DNA from: an uncultured Lachnospiraceae bacterium
GTDB lineage: Bacteria; Bacillota; Clostridia; Lachnospirales; Lachnospiraceae
Direction of reading: 5' to 3'
Length of the DNA: 64,000 nucleotides
Assembly: GCA_949948715.1 (NCBI GenBank)
Contig: CATLGW010000009.1
Location: 1-64,000 of the forward strand
Part shown: positions 24,711 through 32,883 of the stretch, in pieces
Layout: the number at the start of each line of letters is the position of its first letter
Numbering within the stretch: the first letter of the stretch is position 1
Translations under genes and position numbers: made by a program
The notes under the pieces: generated by a model
Seen by the model: only the letters and a program-made list of their open reading frames with translations
What the model was told of the DNA's origin: nothing
Databases searched by the model: none

Positions 24711-26852
24711 ATGAGAGGAAGAAAAAGGCTGTGCGGTGTGCTGATGATCATCGCAGCGCTTGTAATCATGCAACTTCCTGTAACGGAGGCAGATGCAGCG
24801 ACATCTGCTTCCGATTTTGAAATGGAAGGGATGGCATTACTAAAATACCGTGGAACGGAGACCAATGTGACCATTCCCTCCACGGTGGAGGAGATCGGCG
24901 GAAGTGCCTTTGAAGGAAATAAGACCGTCGAACTGGTGGTGGTGCCCAATTCGGTGAAAAAGATCGGGAGCTATGCCTTTTGGGGCTGCGACAATCTGGA
25001 CACGGTGGTTTTGGGCCGCGGTCTGACGGAGGTGGGAGATTATGCTTTCACCAACTGTCAGGGGCTGGAGCAGATGGCGATTCCGGCTAATGTAACCAGA
25101 ATCGGTATCAGCGCCTTTAAGAACTGCGTAAATTTGACGGATATCACAATCCCATCTGAGGTGACCTACATTCATGAGAGCGCCTTTGACGGCTGCTATA
25201 AGCTGCAGTTTCACTGTGAGGAGGGATCCTACGGCGCTACCTTTGCCCAGGCGTTTTATGAGAAGCAGCAGGAACGTCCGGAGTATGAGGATGTGTCCAA
25301 ATATACGCCCTCAACGCCTGAGGATACCGAGGGAGCAGTAGACGGCGATGTCGGGGGAGAGGGTTCCGATACGGTTCCCGACACTTATATTCCCGAGGGC
25401 AAAGAGCTGGGACTTACCCATGTGGTGGGCAATCAAGCGGTGGTTTTTTTGGATAACACCAGTCCTCAGGTTCTGGGCGGAATGCCCATGCAGGTTGAGG
25501 GGGAGAGTATTCCGGCTCCTTCCGTGGAGCCTGTGACAGGGGACGGCGGAGAGGGTATTGCGAAATATACTATTGTAGATGAGCATATTGTGGCGGATCA
25601 GGCCTATTATCGCGCTGAAGGCTTGGAGACCATTACATTGCCTGAGGAGACGGAGGAGATTGGGCAGTTTGCCTTTGCCAGAAGTACGGTGAGCAAGGTG
25701 CTGATTCCTGAGGGAACGCGGGAGATCGGATACGGAGCCTTTTACCACTGTGACAATCTGACTGCGGTGGAGCTTCCCTCGACACTTGTCTGCGTAGAGC
25801 CAAAGGCCTTCGCTTATACGCCGTGGGTGGAGCGGTTCCTTTCGGGAGCGGAGGGAAGCGGTGACTTCCTGATCAGCGGAGGCGTTCTGGTGGCATACCG
25901 GGGAACGGGAGAATATGTTGAGATACCGGAGGGAGTGACTTTGATAGCCGCGGAAGCCTTTCAGGGTCACGGAGAGATTGTGGGAGTGGCTTTGCCGGAG
26001 AGTCTGCGGATTGTAGGGGAAGGCGCTTTTGAAAATTGCGGAGGCCTTTCCAATGTGACATACGGGAGCGGGCTGACGGATTTGAAGGACCGTGCTTTTG
26101 CCGGTACGGCTCTCACCCAGGCCAGTCTCCCCCCGTCCCTGGAACGGATAGGGCTGCAAGTGTATCCGGAGAGTGCTCAGGTGATTTACGGCGGGGATGC
26201 TCCTGAGGCAACCCATGAAATATCGGCGCAGCGGCTATCCAATGAGGCCTATCGCCAGGCTTTGCCGGGGGACGGACAGCCCGGCGTCACGGCGGTGGGC
26301 GCGGAAGGCGTGAACGCATGGCTGGAGGGAGCTGACAGAAGCTATTTTCTGACGGTAAGCGACGCCGGGGACGGGACCCGGGAGGCGATGGCCCAGGCGT
26401 TTCGGCGGAATCTGGGGCAGGAGATGCCGCAGAATATTCTGCTCTATGAGTTGACGCTCACAGACGGCGGCAGCATACCCATCAACAAGACCGGCACCAG
26501 ATATTTGACGGTGGAGCTTCCGGTTCCTGAGCAGTTTGCCCAGACGGGTCTGCGCATGGTGCTGTTGGACCGCAACGGTCAGTTGGAAAGCTTGCCCCTG
26601 GCGCGTATGCTGGTGGACGGCAGGGACTGTATTCGTTTCAGCACCCGTTATCTGTCGGCGGTTGGGATATTTGAGGACGGTTCCGCTCTTGATCCCGGGG
26701 AACTGACGGAGGTGACGGCAGAGTTTAACAATATGGCCGCGCCCCGGGCGTCGGTATCTCCCGGTCCGGGTGCCGGAGTTGTCGCACAGTGGATATTGGG
26801 AAGCGGATTGCTGTTGTGCGGATTGATTTTTCTGATACACAAAAGAGCATAG
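24711..26852 (+). CDS. Second BspA-like leucine-rich repeat surface protein, membrane-anchored
   Basis: 713 residues with a signal peptide (GVLMIIAALVIMQLPVTEADA). LRR_5-type repeats at about 45-185 (IGGSAFEGNKTVELVVVPNS; IGISAFKNCVNLTDITIPSE) and again at about 305-495 flank an acidic linker. The final part (SDAGDGTREAMAQAFRRNLG and onward) is a beta-rich domain similar to the end of the larger neighbour (both have an IKITESS/LTVSDAGDG then NI...YELTLTD style module). The C-terminus ends in a hydrophobic helix and IHKRA but has no LPxTG/TPKTG motif, so it is probably membrane-anchored instead of sorted. It lies 19 bases after the larger surface gene and ends at a strong terminator. Confidence 0.9.
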   Translation: MRGRKRLCGVLMIIAALVIMQLPVTEADAATSASDFEMEGMALLKYRGTETNVTIPSTVEEIGGSAFEGNKTVELVVVPNSVKKIGSYAFWGCDNLDTVVLGRGLTEVGDYAFTNCQGLEQMAIPANVTRIGISAFKNCVNLTDITIPSEVTYIHESAFDGCYKLQFHCEEGSYGATFAQAFYEKQQERPEYEDVSKYTPSTPEDTEGAVDGDVGGEGSDTVPDTYIPEGKELGLTHVVGNQAVVFLDNTSPQVLGGMPMQVEGESIPAPSVEPVTGDGGEGIAKYTIVDEHIVADQAYYRAEGLETITLPEETEEIGQFAFARSTVSKVLIPEGTREIGYGAFYHCDNLTAVELPSTLVCVEPKAFAYTPWVERFLSGAEGSGDFLISGGVLVAYRGTGEYVEIPEGVTLIAAEAFQGHGEIVGVALPESLRIVGEGAFENCGGLSNVTYGSGLTDLKDRAFAGTALTQASLPPSLERIGLQVYPESAQVIYGGDAPEATHEISAQRLSNEAYRQALPGDGQPGVTAVGAEGVNAWLEGADRSYFLTVSDAGDGTREAMAQAFRRNLGQEMPQNILLYELTLTDGGSIPINKTGTRYLTVELPVPEQFAQTGLRMVLLDRNGQLESLPLARMLVDGRDCIRFSTRYLSAVGIFEDGSALDPGELTEVTAEFNNMAAPRASVSPGPGAGVVAQWILGSGLLLCGLIFLIHKRA

Positions 26853-26856
26853 ACAG

Positions 26857-26893
26857 ACGGCGAAACCCTGGAAAACAAGGGTTTCGCCGTTTT
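26857..26893 (+). terminator. Intrinsic terminator of the surface-protein operon
   Basis: Perfect 13-base stem ACGGCGAAACCCT (26857-26869) with AGGGTTTCGCCGT (26878-26890), followed by TTT. Confidence 0.92.
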
Positions 26894-27002
26894 CTGAATC
26901 CTTTTAACATTACAATATGTAAAAATAAGCATATTCATTTGAATCATGTGCCGAGATGAATTGTCCTGGCATAGGATATAGAAAAAATGTCAGGGCAGTT
27001 TT

Positions 27003-27092
27003 ATGCAGCGAGTGAGAAGACAGATTGAAGTCCCCGACGAGATAGGGCCGCAGTCAGGGCGTGGGGTTACGGTGGCGGTTTTGGATACCGGG
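27003..27092 (+). pseudogene. 5' part of a split subtilisin-like (S8) protease gene
   Basis: Codes for 30 residues ending in RGVTVAVLDTG, the catalytic-Asp motif (Asp28) of S8 proteases. After the Gly codon at 27090-27092 the reading departs from any subtilase and runs into the hemerythrin gene on the other strand. The missing remainder resumes at 28208 with IGYHPDLENN, the normal continuation of DTG-I-x-x-HPD. Joined exactly, the halves are in frame and make 302 residues, a usual length for small Clostridial intracellular-type subtilases. A frame continuing to 27185 exists but encodes insert-derived sequence. A weak ribosome site (cagggcag) precedes the ATG. Confidence 0.8.
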
Positions 27093-27110
27093 GAGGGTGT
27101 TGCCCTGATG

Positions 27111-27935
27111 TCACGAATCTCCGGGTATCTTTTTGTCGGTGTAGAGGATGTGGTTGATAAGCCAGCCCAAAAGAAACTCCAATAGTTCGTTTAAGTATTT
27201 CTGAGGATTGTCGTCCACCGCCTCCAGATTAATGTTTTCCAGTTTGTCGATAAACGCCTCATGGGCCCGCCGCTGCGCAGGCAGTCCCTCGTAACGGATA
27301 CCCTCCATGTACTCTTCCTCGTCCCGGAAATGCTCCGCCGTGTAGGCTCTTAATTCCTCCAGTATATCCATGAATTTGTCGTAACTGGAGGAGGCATCAT
27401 AGGATTTCACCAGTCTGCCCGCCTTGTCCACTATCCGGAACAGCTCTCTGTGCTCCCTGTCTATCAGATCAATTCCCACCAGGTAATCGTCGGTGAACTC
27501 GCAGGGGTTTTCCCGGATCATCCACTCCTCCAGGGGAGGGAGCTTACCGATGAGGATATCGCTGCTCAAGATATGGTGATAGAGCCACTTCGCCAGAAAG
27601 GTGACCAGATCGGCCAGGACCTGCCGCTGAGCCTCTGTGTCGTCAATGTTTGTCAGGTCCAGCATCAGGATCTTTTCGCGGAAAAAGGCATGCTGGGTCC
27701 GCTGGCGTATCAGTTCAGGGTCGCGTATCTGCGTCATGTAGGCTTCCTCGTGGGCAAAATGCCGTTCGGCGTACTCGTCCAGCCTGGCGATGAGCTCCTT
27801 AAGCTGCTGATAGCAGTCGCCCTGGAGGTCGGCTGTTACGAGGTCGTAGGCGCTGTTCAGCATTTCGAAGAGCTGTCTGTGCTCCCCGTCGATCTGTTCT
27901 ATTCCGATTTTGCAATCTTCGGTAAATTCAAACAT
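27111..27935 (-). CDS. Two-domain bacteriohemerythrin
   Basis: 274 residues from ATG 27935, which follows aaaggacggg; an in-frame start 12 codons upstream has no such site. It binds O2 at non-haem di-iron centres. Two tandem hemerythrin domains are visible. Domain 1: IGIEQIDGEHRQLFEMLN, HFAHEEAYM, QHAFF, WLYHHILSSDILIG. Domain 2: VGIDLIDREHRELFRIVD, HFRDEEEYM, AHEAF, WLINHILYTDKKI. Each supplies the expected His/Glu/Asp set (H, HxxxE, H, HxxxxD). Fused double hemerythrins are uncommon. The product would serve as an O2 sensor, store or scavenger in an anaerobe. The gene lies inside the insertion that splits the S8 protease, next to the chemosensory operon. Confidence 0.92.
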   Translation of the reverse strand: MFEFTEDCKIGIEQIDGEHRQLFEMLNSAYDLVTADLQGDCYQQLKELIARLDEYAERHFAHEEAYMTQIRDPELIRQRTQHAFFREKILMLDLTNIDDTEAQRQVLADLVTFLAKWLYHHILSSDILIGKLPPLEEWMIRENPCEFTDDYLVGIDLIDREHRELFRIVDKAGRLVKSYDASSSYDKFMDILEELRAYTAEHFRDEEEYMEGIRYEGLPAQRRAHEAFIDKLENINLEAVDDNPQKYLNELLEFLLGWLINHILYTDKKIPGDS

Positions 27936-27978
27936 AGTATCCCGTCCTTTCAAAATAAATTTGTACTTCAAGTGTTGG

Positions 27979-28012
27979 CCTGCCGTATAATACGTGGCAA
28001 AATGACGGCAGG
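27979..28012. repeat. Inverted repeat upstream of the hemerythrin gene
   Basis: CCTGCCGT (27979-27986) pairs perfectly with ACGGCAGG (28005-28012). It lies 44 bases upstream of the hemerythrin start on the minus strand, where a promoter or operator is expected. Confidence 0.55.
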
Positions 28013-28032
28013 GTACAGGCTGCGGGCAGGGA

Positions 28033-28057
28033 CCCGATAAATCATTGATTTTTCGGG
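28033..28057. repeat. 25-base palindrome in the insertion
   Basis: CCCGA-T-AAATCA / TGATTT-T-TCGGG with one central base and a single T-T mismatch, eleven pairs in all. It could fold as a cruciform or act as a minus- or plus-strand terminator stem, but T-runs are short. Confidence 0.55.
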
Positions 28058-28070
28058 TTCGCTTTGCTCG

Positions 28071-28131
28071 TCAAATATTCAAATAAGCATCCCCTCGAGC
28101 AAGCTCGGCAGATGCTTATTCGAGTACTTGA
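28071..28131. repeat. 61-base imperfect hairpin in the insertion
   Basis: Two 21-base arms, 28071-28091 and 28111-28131, pair at 18 Watson-Crick positions plus one wobble. The 19-base loop holds a second small palindrome CGAGC-aa-GCTCG (28096-28107). Such nested hairpins occur at ends of some mobile elements and in intergenic repeat families; no second copy was seen in this window. Confidence 0.6.
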
Positions 28132-28207
28132 CTCTGCCCTTTGCGGACATTATACCACAGGAGAGGGAAAAAACAATAGGGGATGCAGTTGTTTGACAGG
28201 AGAGGGG

Positions 28208-29026
28208 ATTGGTTATCATCCCGATCTGGAGAACAATCTGCTGGCCTTTCATGACTTTGTGCAAAACAGGGAATACAGATATGACGACAGCGGACACGGC
28301 ACCCATGTGTGCGGGATCATATGCGGCAGCGGAGCCGCGTCCCAGGGCAGATATCGGGGGATAGCGCCGGGGGCGGGGCTGGTGGTGGGAAAGGTGTTGG
28401 ACTATAACGGCGACGGCAGAGTGGAGCATATGTTGGAAGGCCTGAAGTGGGTGCTGCGCGTGAGGGAAAAGTATCACATCAGAATATTGAATCTCTCCGT
28501 GGGAGTGGGAATTATAAACGAACCCGAAAAAGAGCAGATTCTTATAAAACAGTTGGAGCGTGTAGTTGAAAGCGGGATTACGGTAATCTGTGCGGCGGGG
28601 AACAGCGGACCAAAGGACGGCACGCTGACCTTCTGGGGGGAGAGCAGGCAGGTGGTCACAGTGGGCTGCCACGACGGAATCTTTTGCAGGAACAATCCCA
28701 GGAGATGCGAGACCTATTCCGGCAGGGGGAGGGCCAGGTCTTCTCTGCGCAAGCCGGATATTGTTGCGCCCGGAACGGATATCATATCCTGCAATGCTTT
28801 TTTTCGCAATGTGCGGGGCAGAATCAGGCAGGCCTACGTGGGAAAAAGCGGAACCTCCATGTCAGCCCCCATTGTCTCCGGCGCGGCGGCGCTCTATTTT
28901 CAGCGTTATCCGATGGAGGACAGTGAGGACTTTAAGCAGAAGCTCACGTTTACCGCCACCGACCTGGAGGAGGCCTGGAATAAGCAGGGATGGGGCATGG
29001 TCAATGTGGGTAGGCTTTTAGGGTGA
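28208..29026 (+). pseudogene. 3' part of the split subtilisin-like (S8) protease gene
   Basis: Codes for 272 residues resuming the protease directly after DTG. The catalytic His is in DSGHGTHVCG, the oxyanion Asn in ICAAGNSGP, and the catalytic Ser in GKSGTSMSAP. Without the Asp on the other fragment this piece cannot form the triad. An open frame begins at 28064 inside the insertion, so an N-terminally altered product could be made, but there is no good ribosome site. Homologues in Clostridia are small serine proteases of the intracellular or sporulation-associated type. The gene ends 38 bases before the promoter of the chemosensory operon. Confidence 0.85.
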
Positions 29027-29064
29027 TACTGTTATAAATTGGAGAAAAGATTTCACTGTCAGAA

Positions 29065-29093
29065 TTGACATTTATAAAGAAACGTGGTATCTT
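29065..29093 (+). promoter_or_regulatory. Promoter of the chemosensory operon
   Basis: TTGACA (29065-29070) and TATCTT (29088-29093), spacer 17, 55 bases before the first gene of the operon. It is a strong -35 with a modest -10. Confidence 0.65.
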
Positions 29094-29147
29094 AATTGAG
29101 AAAGAAGAAAGTATGTTACCATACGTGAAAGGCAGTAGGGAATCGAC

Positions 29148-30239
29148 ATGGAAAAACAGCAGATATTAATTGTTGACGACGAAGAAATCAACAGAGAGGT
29201 CCTGATTGAGATGTTCCGTGAATCCTCCGAGAAGTATGAGCTTCTGCAGGCTTCCAACGGACAGATTGCAATTCAGCAGATTGAGGATAATCCCAATATT
29301 GTGCTGGTTCTTTTGGATATTGTGATGCCTATTATGGATGGATTCAAGGTTTTGGAATATATGCGTGAGAAGGAGCTGATAGAGAAGATCCCAGTGATCC
29401 TGATCACCAGTGAGGCGGTGGAGGACAGCGAGTACAAGGCATATTCCTATGGTGTGGCGGATGTCATACATAAGCCCTTTTATCCTTACATTGTTAAGAA
29501 GAGGAGCAGGAATATCATTGAGCTGTATCAGAGCAAGCTTCATATGGAGCAGCGCCTGAAGGAACAGGAACTGGAGATCAGAGAGCAGCAGAAGGAACTC
29601 CAGGAGAACAACGAGTTCATGATTGATGCACTCAGTTCCGTTGTGGAGTCCAGAAATGCCGAGACGGGCGAGCATACGAAACGTATCAAGTATTTTACTC
29701 GGATTATGCTGAAGTACCTTATGAAGTATTTCCCGAAGTACGGTCTGACAGAAGCTCAGATAGATATGATGGCCAGAGCCTCTGCCATGCACGATATCGG
29801 TAAGATCGGTATTCCCGACGCTATTCTTTTGAAGCCGGGCCGTTTGACTCCGGAGGAGTTTGAGGTGATTAAGACCCACACCACCATCGGATGTGAGATT
29901 CTCGAGAAGGCCTATCGGGACAAGGACAGTGAGTTCTACCGTTATTGCTATGAAATCTGCAGACATCACCATGAGAGGTGGGACGGAGCCGGATATCCGG
30001 ATCATCTGGCAGGGGACGATATTCCTATCAGCGCACAGATTGTTGCCATAGCGGATGTATATGACGCGCTGGTAAGTCCCAGAGTTTACAAGAGTGCATA
30101 TGCCAACAATATAGCCTACGACATGATTATGAACGGCGAATGCGGTCAGTTTTCTCCGGATGCATTGGAGTGTTTCACGCTTGCAAAGGAAGATTTCTTC
30201 AACATTGTGGAAGTGATTAAGATGTTTAGTTTTTCGTAA
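29148..30239 (+). CDS. REC-HD-GYP response regulator, cyclic-di-GMP phosphodiesterase
   Basis: 363 residues. The receiver domain is 1-120 with phosphoacceptor Asp57 (LVLLDIVMP) and Lys109. A coiled-coil linker (KLHMEQRLKEQELEIREQQK) leads to an HD-GYP domain with the metal set intact: HTKR after GE (176), HD at 215-216 (MHDIGKIGIPD), KTHTTIG, RHHHERWDG, GYP at 282-284 and IADVYDAL. It should hydrolyse c-di-GMP to pGpG/GMP when phosphorylated. It is the first gene of the chemosensory operon, so CheA or the PAS kinase downstream may phosphorylate it. This is the active member of two HD-GYP proteins in the operon. Confidence 0.95.
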   Translation: MEKQQILIVDDEEINREVLIEMFRESSEKYELLQASNGQIAIQQIEDNPNIVLVLLDIVMPIMDGFKVLEYMREKELIEKIPVILITSEAVEDSEYKAYSYGVADVIHKPFYPYIVKKRSRNIIELYQSKLHMEQRLKEQELEIREQQKELQENNEFMIDALSSVVESRNAETGEHTKRIKYFTRIMLKYLMKYFPKYGLTEAQIDMMARASAMHDIGKIGIPDAILLKPGRLTPEEFEVIKTHTTIGCEILEKAYRDKDSEFYRYCYEICRHHHERWDGAGYPDHLAGDDIPISAQIVAIADVYDALVSPRVYKSAYANNIAYDMIMNGECGQFSPDALECFTLAKEDFFNIVEVIKMFSFS

Positions 30240-30341
30240 TAGTGTGGTTGATGGCAGGCGGCAAAGGGATTCAAGTTTTTTGCTGCCTGTTTGTGTTATA
30301 TTTTGCCGGATTCTCCGGCGCATTGAAACTGTCGGAAAGGC

Positions 30342-31778
30342 ATGGTTGTTGATATGGAGAAAATCGAAAACAGTATATTTCCCATGGAGGATGCCCTGGA
30401 GATTATTCTGGTGTTTGACCGGACGGGAATTGTCTCCTACGCCAACCGTGCGGCCACGGAGAAGCTGGGCTACAAAGATGACCTATGCGGCAGACATATC
30501 AGTGATATTTTCCCAAATACCTTTAAGAATACAGAGGACGGTTATGAGACGGAGGCTTCCTTTGGAAGCGGGCTGCAGAGCCTGGTGGCCTACCGGAAGA
30601 ATCTTACCTGTTTTCCGGTGGAGGCCAGGATTATAAGCGGCCAGGGAGAACCGCCTCGCTACATATGTATGGCAAATGATGTGCTGGAGAAGGAGTTCCT
30701 GAGCAGAGAGGTCGAGAAGGTGCGGGAGGAGGCCAGAGAGGCCCTGAAGGTAAAGACCGAGTTTGTGGCGAATGTGACTCACGAGCTGCGCACTCCGGTG
30801 AACGGTGTGCTGGGCAATGTGAAGGAATTGCTGTGCCAGGAGGTTGACGAGCGCACGGAGAAGGCCCTGCGTCTGATAGAGCGCTGCTGCGGGGATATGA
30901 ACAAGATTATCAACAATATTTTGGATTTCTCCAAGCTGGACGCTGGCAAATTTACGCTGGAGCCCCGCAGGTTTCATTTTCGCAATATGCTGGATTATGT
31001 GAAGGGACAGCATGTGGGGAAGATTACGGAGAAGGGGCTTGGATTTTTTATGACTGTGTCGCCCCAGATACCGGAATATATTATCGGAGATGAACTGCGG
31101 ATTGTACAGATTCTGAACAATCTTCTGTCCAACGCACAGAAGTTTACTTCCGTGGGGAAGATTTCGGTGGAGGTCTTTCAGACGGCCAGGGTCAACGACA
31201 GGATCGAGTTGTTTTTTATTGTGAAGGATACGGGGATCGGGGTTGACGAGGAGGGAAAGGCAAAGCTGTTCCAGAGCTTTTCCCAGGTGGATGCGTCGAT
31301 CTCCAGGAAGTACGGCGGCACGGGCCTGGGGCTTTTTATCAGCAGACAACTTGCGGAGCTTATGGGCGGTAAAATAGAGCTGGAGAGCGAGAAGAACAAG
31401 GGCAGCACCTTTTCCTTTTCCATATGGGCGGGGTTATGTGAGGGAGACCAGAACGAGCCTGTCCAGCCGGAGGAGTCAAAGATGGTCATGTACACATCCG
31501 CGCCTGTCTCGGAGGACGAGGAGGCGGCGGATAACGTCAGGATATACGGCACACAGGAGAACCGGGACAGCCTGAAAAAGACACTGTCCAAGATGATACT
31601 CTGTGTGGAGATGGAGAACTGGGAGAAGGCCGAGATGTTCATGGAGATTGTCCGCCAGCTCACGGAGGGAGCTCCCAGAGAGGTCGGCAGGGAGGTTCTC
31701 AAGCTGAAAATGGCGATCCAGAAGGAGAACTATGAGAAGGCCGCCGCCGGATATGAGGAGCTTAATAAAATTCTGTAG
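30342..31778 (+). CDS. PAS-domain histidine kinase
   Basis: 478 residues from ATG 30342, or ATG 30354, since the only ribosome-like site (ggaaagg, 30334-30340) sits between the ideal distances. It begins with a PAS domain at about 15-115 (LVFDRTGIVSYANRAATEKL), then a HisKA segment with His147 (FVANVTHELRTPVNGVLG) and an HATPase with N-box NLLSNAQKFT, G1 DTGIGVDEEG and G2 GTGLGLFISRQL. About 100 extra residues follow; they are helical (MENWEKAEMFMEIVRQL) and have no His or receiver Asp. There is no membrane helix, so it senses a cytoplasmic cue. Probable partners are the flanking REC-HD-GYP proteins. Confidence 0.92.
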   Translation: MVVDMEKIENSIFPMEDALEIILVFDRTGIVSYANRAATEKLGYKDDLCGRHISDIFPNTFKNTEDGYETEASFGSGLQSLVAYRKNLTCFPVEARIISGQGEPPRYICMANDVLEKEFLSREVEKVREEAREALKVKTEFVANVTHELRTPVNGVLGNVKELLCQEVDERTEKALRLIERCCGDMNKIINNILDFSKLDAGKFTLEPRRFHFRNMLDYVKGQHVGKITEKGLGFFMTVSPQIPEYIIGDELRIVQILNNLLSNAQKFTSVGKISVEVFQTARVNDRIELFFIVKDTGIGVDEEGKAKLFQSFSQVDASISRKYGGTGLGLFISRQLAELMGGKIELESEKNKGSTFSFSIWAGLCEGDQNEPVQPEESKMVMYTSAPVSEDEEAADNVRIYGTQENRDSLKKTLSKMILCVEMENWEKAEMFMEIVRQLTEGAPREVGREVLKLKMAIQKENYEKAAAGYEELNKIL

Positions 31779-31804
31779 ATGTTAAGGAAGGGGGCGCCTG
31801 AGCT

Positions 31805-32857
31805 TTGGAGAGCAGAAACGAGCACGCAGTGGTTCTCATTGTGGACGATGTGGAGACCAACAGACTGGTTCTGGAGGAAATCATAAAGAGCATGGATTGC
31901 CGCCCTGTCCTGGCGGAAAGCGGAGAGCAGGCACTGGAGATCATTCAGGAGAACCTGCCGCAGCTCATTTTGTCTGACATATCCATGCCGGGTATGGACG
32001 GCTATGAGCTGTGCAGAATCCTCAAAAGAAAGGAACAGACCAGAAACATTCCGGTTATCTTTATCTCTGCCTATGATGACCCGGAGGATATTGTGGGAGG
32101 ATTTTCCCTGGGAGGGGCGGATTACATCACTAAGCCCTTTATATCCGAAGTGGTTCGGGCCAGGGTGGGAGTACATTTGAATCTGTACAGGGCAAGCGTC
32201 GATCTCAAGGAGATGAACCGGAAGCTCCAGATTTCCGTCAGCGAGCAGCTCAAGCAGATGGAGATGGAGAAGAAGAATATACTCTATGCCCTGGCAAATA
32301 TTGCGGCACAGTATTCCGACTGTGAACGGGAGTATGTGGAGCGTTTGGGGGGCAACTGCAGAATACTGGCGCAGGGGATGCAGCTCTCCCCTGCCTTTGA
32401 GGATAAAGTGTCCGATACCTTTATCGACACCGTGGAGTTGGCGGTGCCCTTGTGTGATATCGGATATATCGGCGTACCCAGAGATATCCTGTGCAAGGAG
32501 GGGGAGCTTACCCCGGAGGAGGAAGCTGTGCTGAAAACTCACGCGGGGATTGGCGCCAGACTGCTTTCCGAGCTCTATGTGAATAGCGACTACAATGAAT
32601 TTATCACGACGGCTATAGAAATCACCCACTATCACCATGAAAACTGGGATGGAAGCGGATATCCGGAAGGGTTGTCCGGGGAGGAGATTCCTCTGTCCGC
32701 GCAGATTGTGGCCGTTATGGAGCGCTACAGTATTCTTACAGGGAGAGTCGGGCTAAGCAGGGAGGAGGCTTTGAACGTCATGGACGGGGAATCGGGGGTT
32801 CGGTTTAACCCTGATATATATAAAATATGCCGTAAAATATCGCGCCAGCTTCACTAG
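31805..32857 (+). CDS. REC protein with degenerate HD-GYP domain
   Basis: 350 residues from TTG 31805 (the in-frame start after aaggaaggggg). The receiver is intact: Asp58 in LILSDISMPGMDG and Lys110 in YITKPF. The HD-GYP domain has lost key ligands. The first His is missing (EREYVERLGGN), the HD pair reads CD (PLCDIGYIGVP, residues 217-218), and the late ADVYD motif reads MERYS. It retains KTHAGIG, HYHHENWDGSGYP and the overall fold. I expect it to be a phosphorylation-controlled, catalytically weak or dead partner of the active copy at 29148, or a c-di-GMP sensor. Confidence 0.9.
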   Translation: MESRNEHAVVLIVDDVETNRLVLEEIIKSMDCRPVLAESGEQALEIIQENLPQLILSDISMPGMDGYELCRILKRKEQTRNIPVIFISAYDDPEDIVGGFSLGGADYITKPFISEVVRARVGVHLNLYRASVDLKEMNRKLQISVSEQLKQMEMEKKNILYALANIAAQYSDCEREYVERLGGNCRILAQGMQLSPAFEDKVSDTFIDTVELAVPLCDIGYIGVPRDILCKEGELTPEEEAVLKTHAGIGARLLSELYVNSDYNEFITTAIEITHYHHENWDGSGYPEGLSGEEIPLSAQIVAVMERYSILTGRVGLSREEALNVMDGESGVRFNPDIYKICRKISRQLH

Positions 32858-32883
32858 CGCGAGAAAGGCAGGAGGAGATAGTT

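Larger units (their letters stand above)
27093..28207. mobile_element. 1115-base insertion carrying a bacteriohemerythrin gene within the S8 protease gene
   Basis: This segment interrupts the protease gene exactly between the codons for the catalytic-Asp motif DTG and the next residue. It contains one gene (hemerythrin, minus strand, ending 18 bases from the left junction) and a palindrome-rich 270-base non-coding part at the right. No transposase, integrase or terminal inverted repeat is visible. Both junctions carry GAGGG (27093-27097 and 28202-28206), inside an imperfect 11-base repeat ACMGGRGAGGG; an exact second copy of the right-hand version is at 28157-28167. The mechanism is unknown; a non-autonomous mobile cassette or a rearrangement at short homology are both possible. 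Confidence 0.6.
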
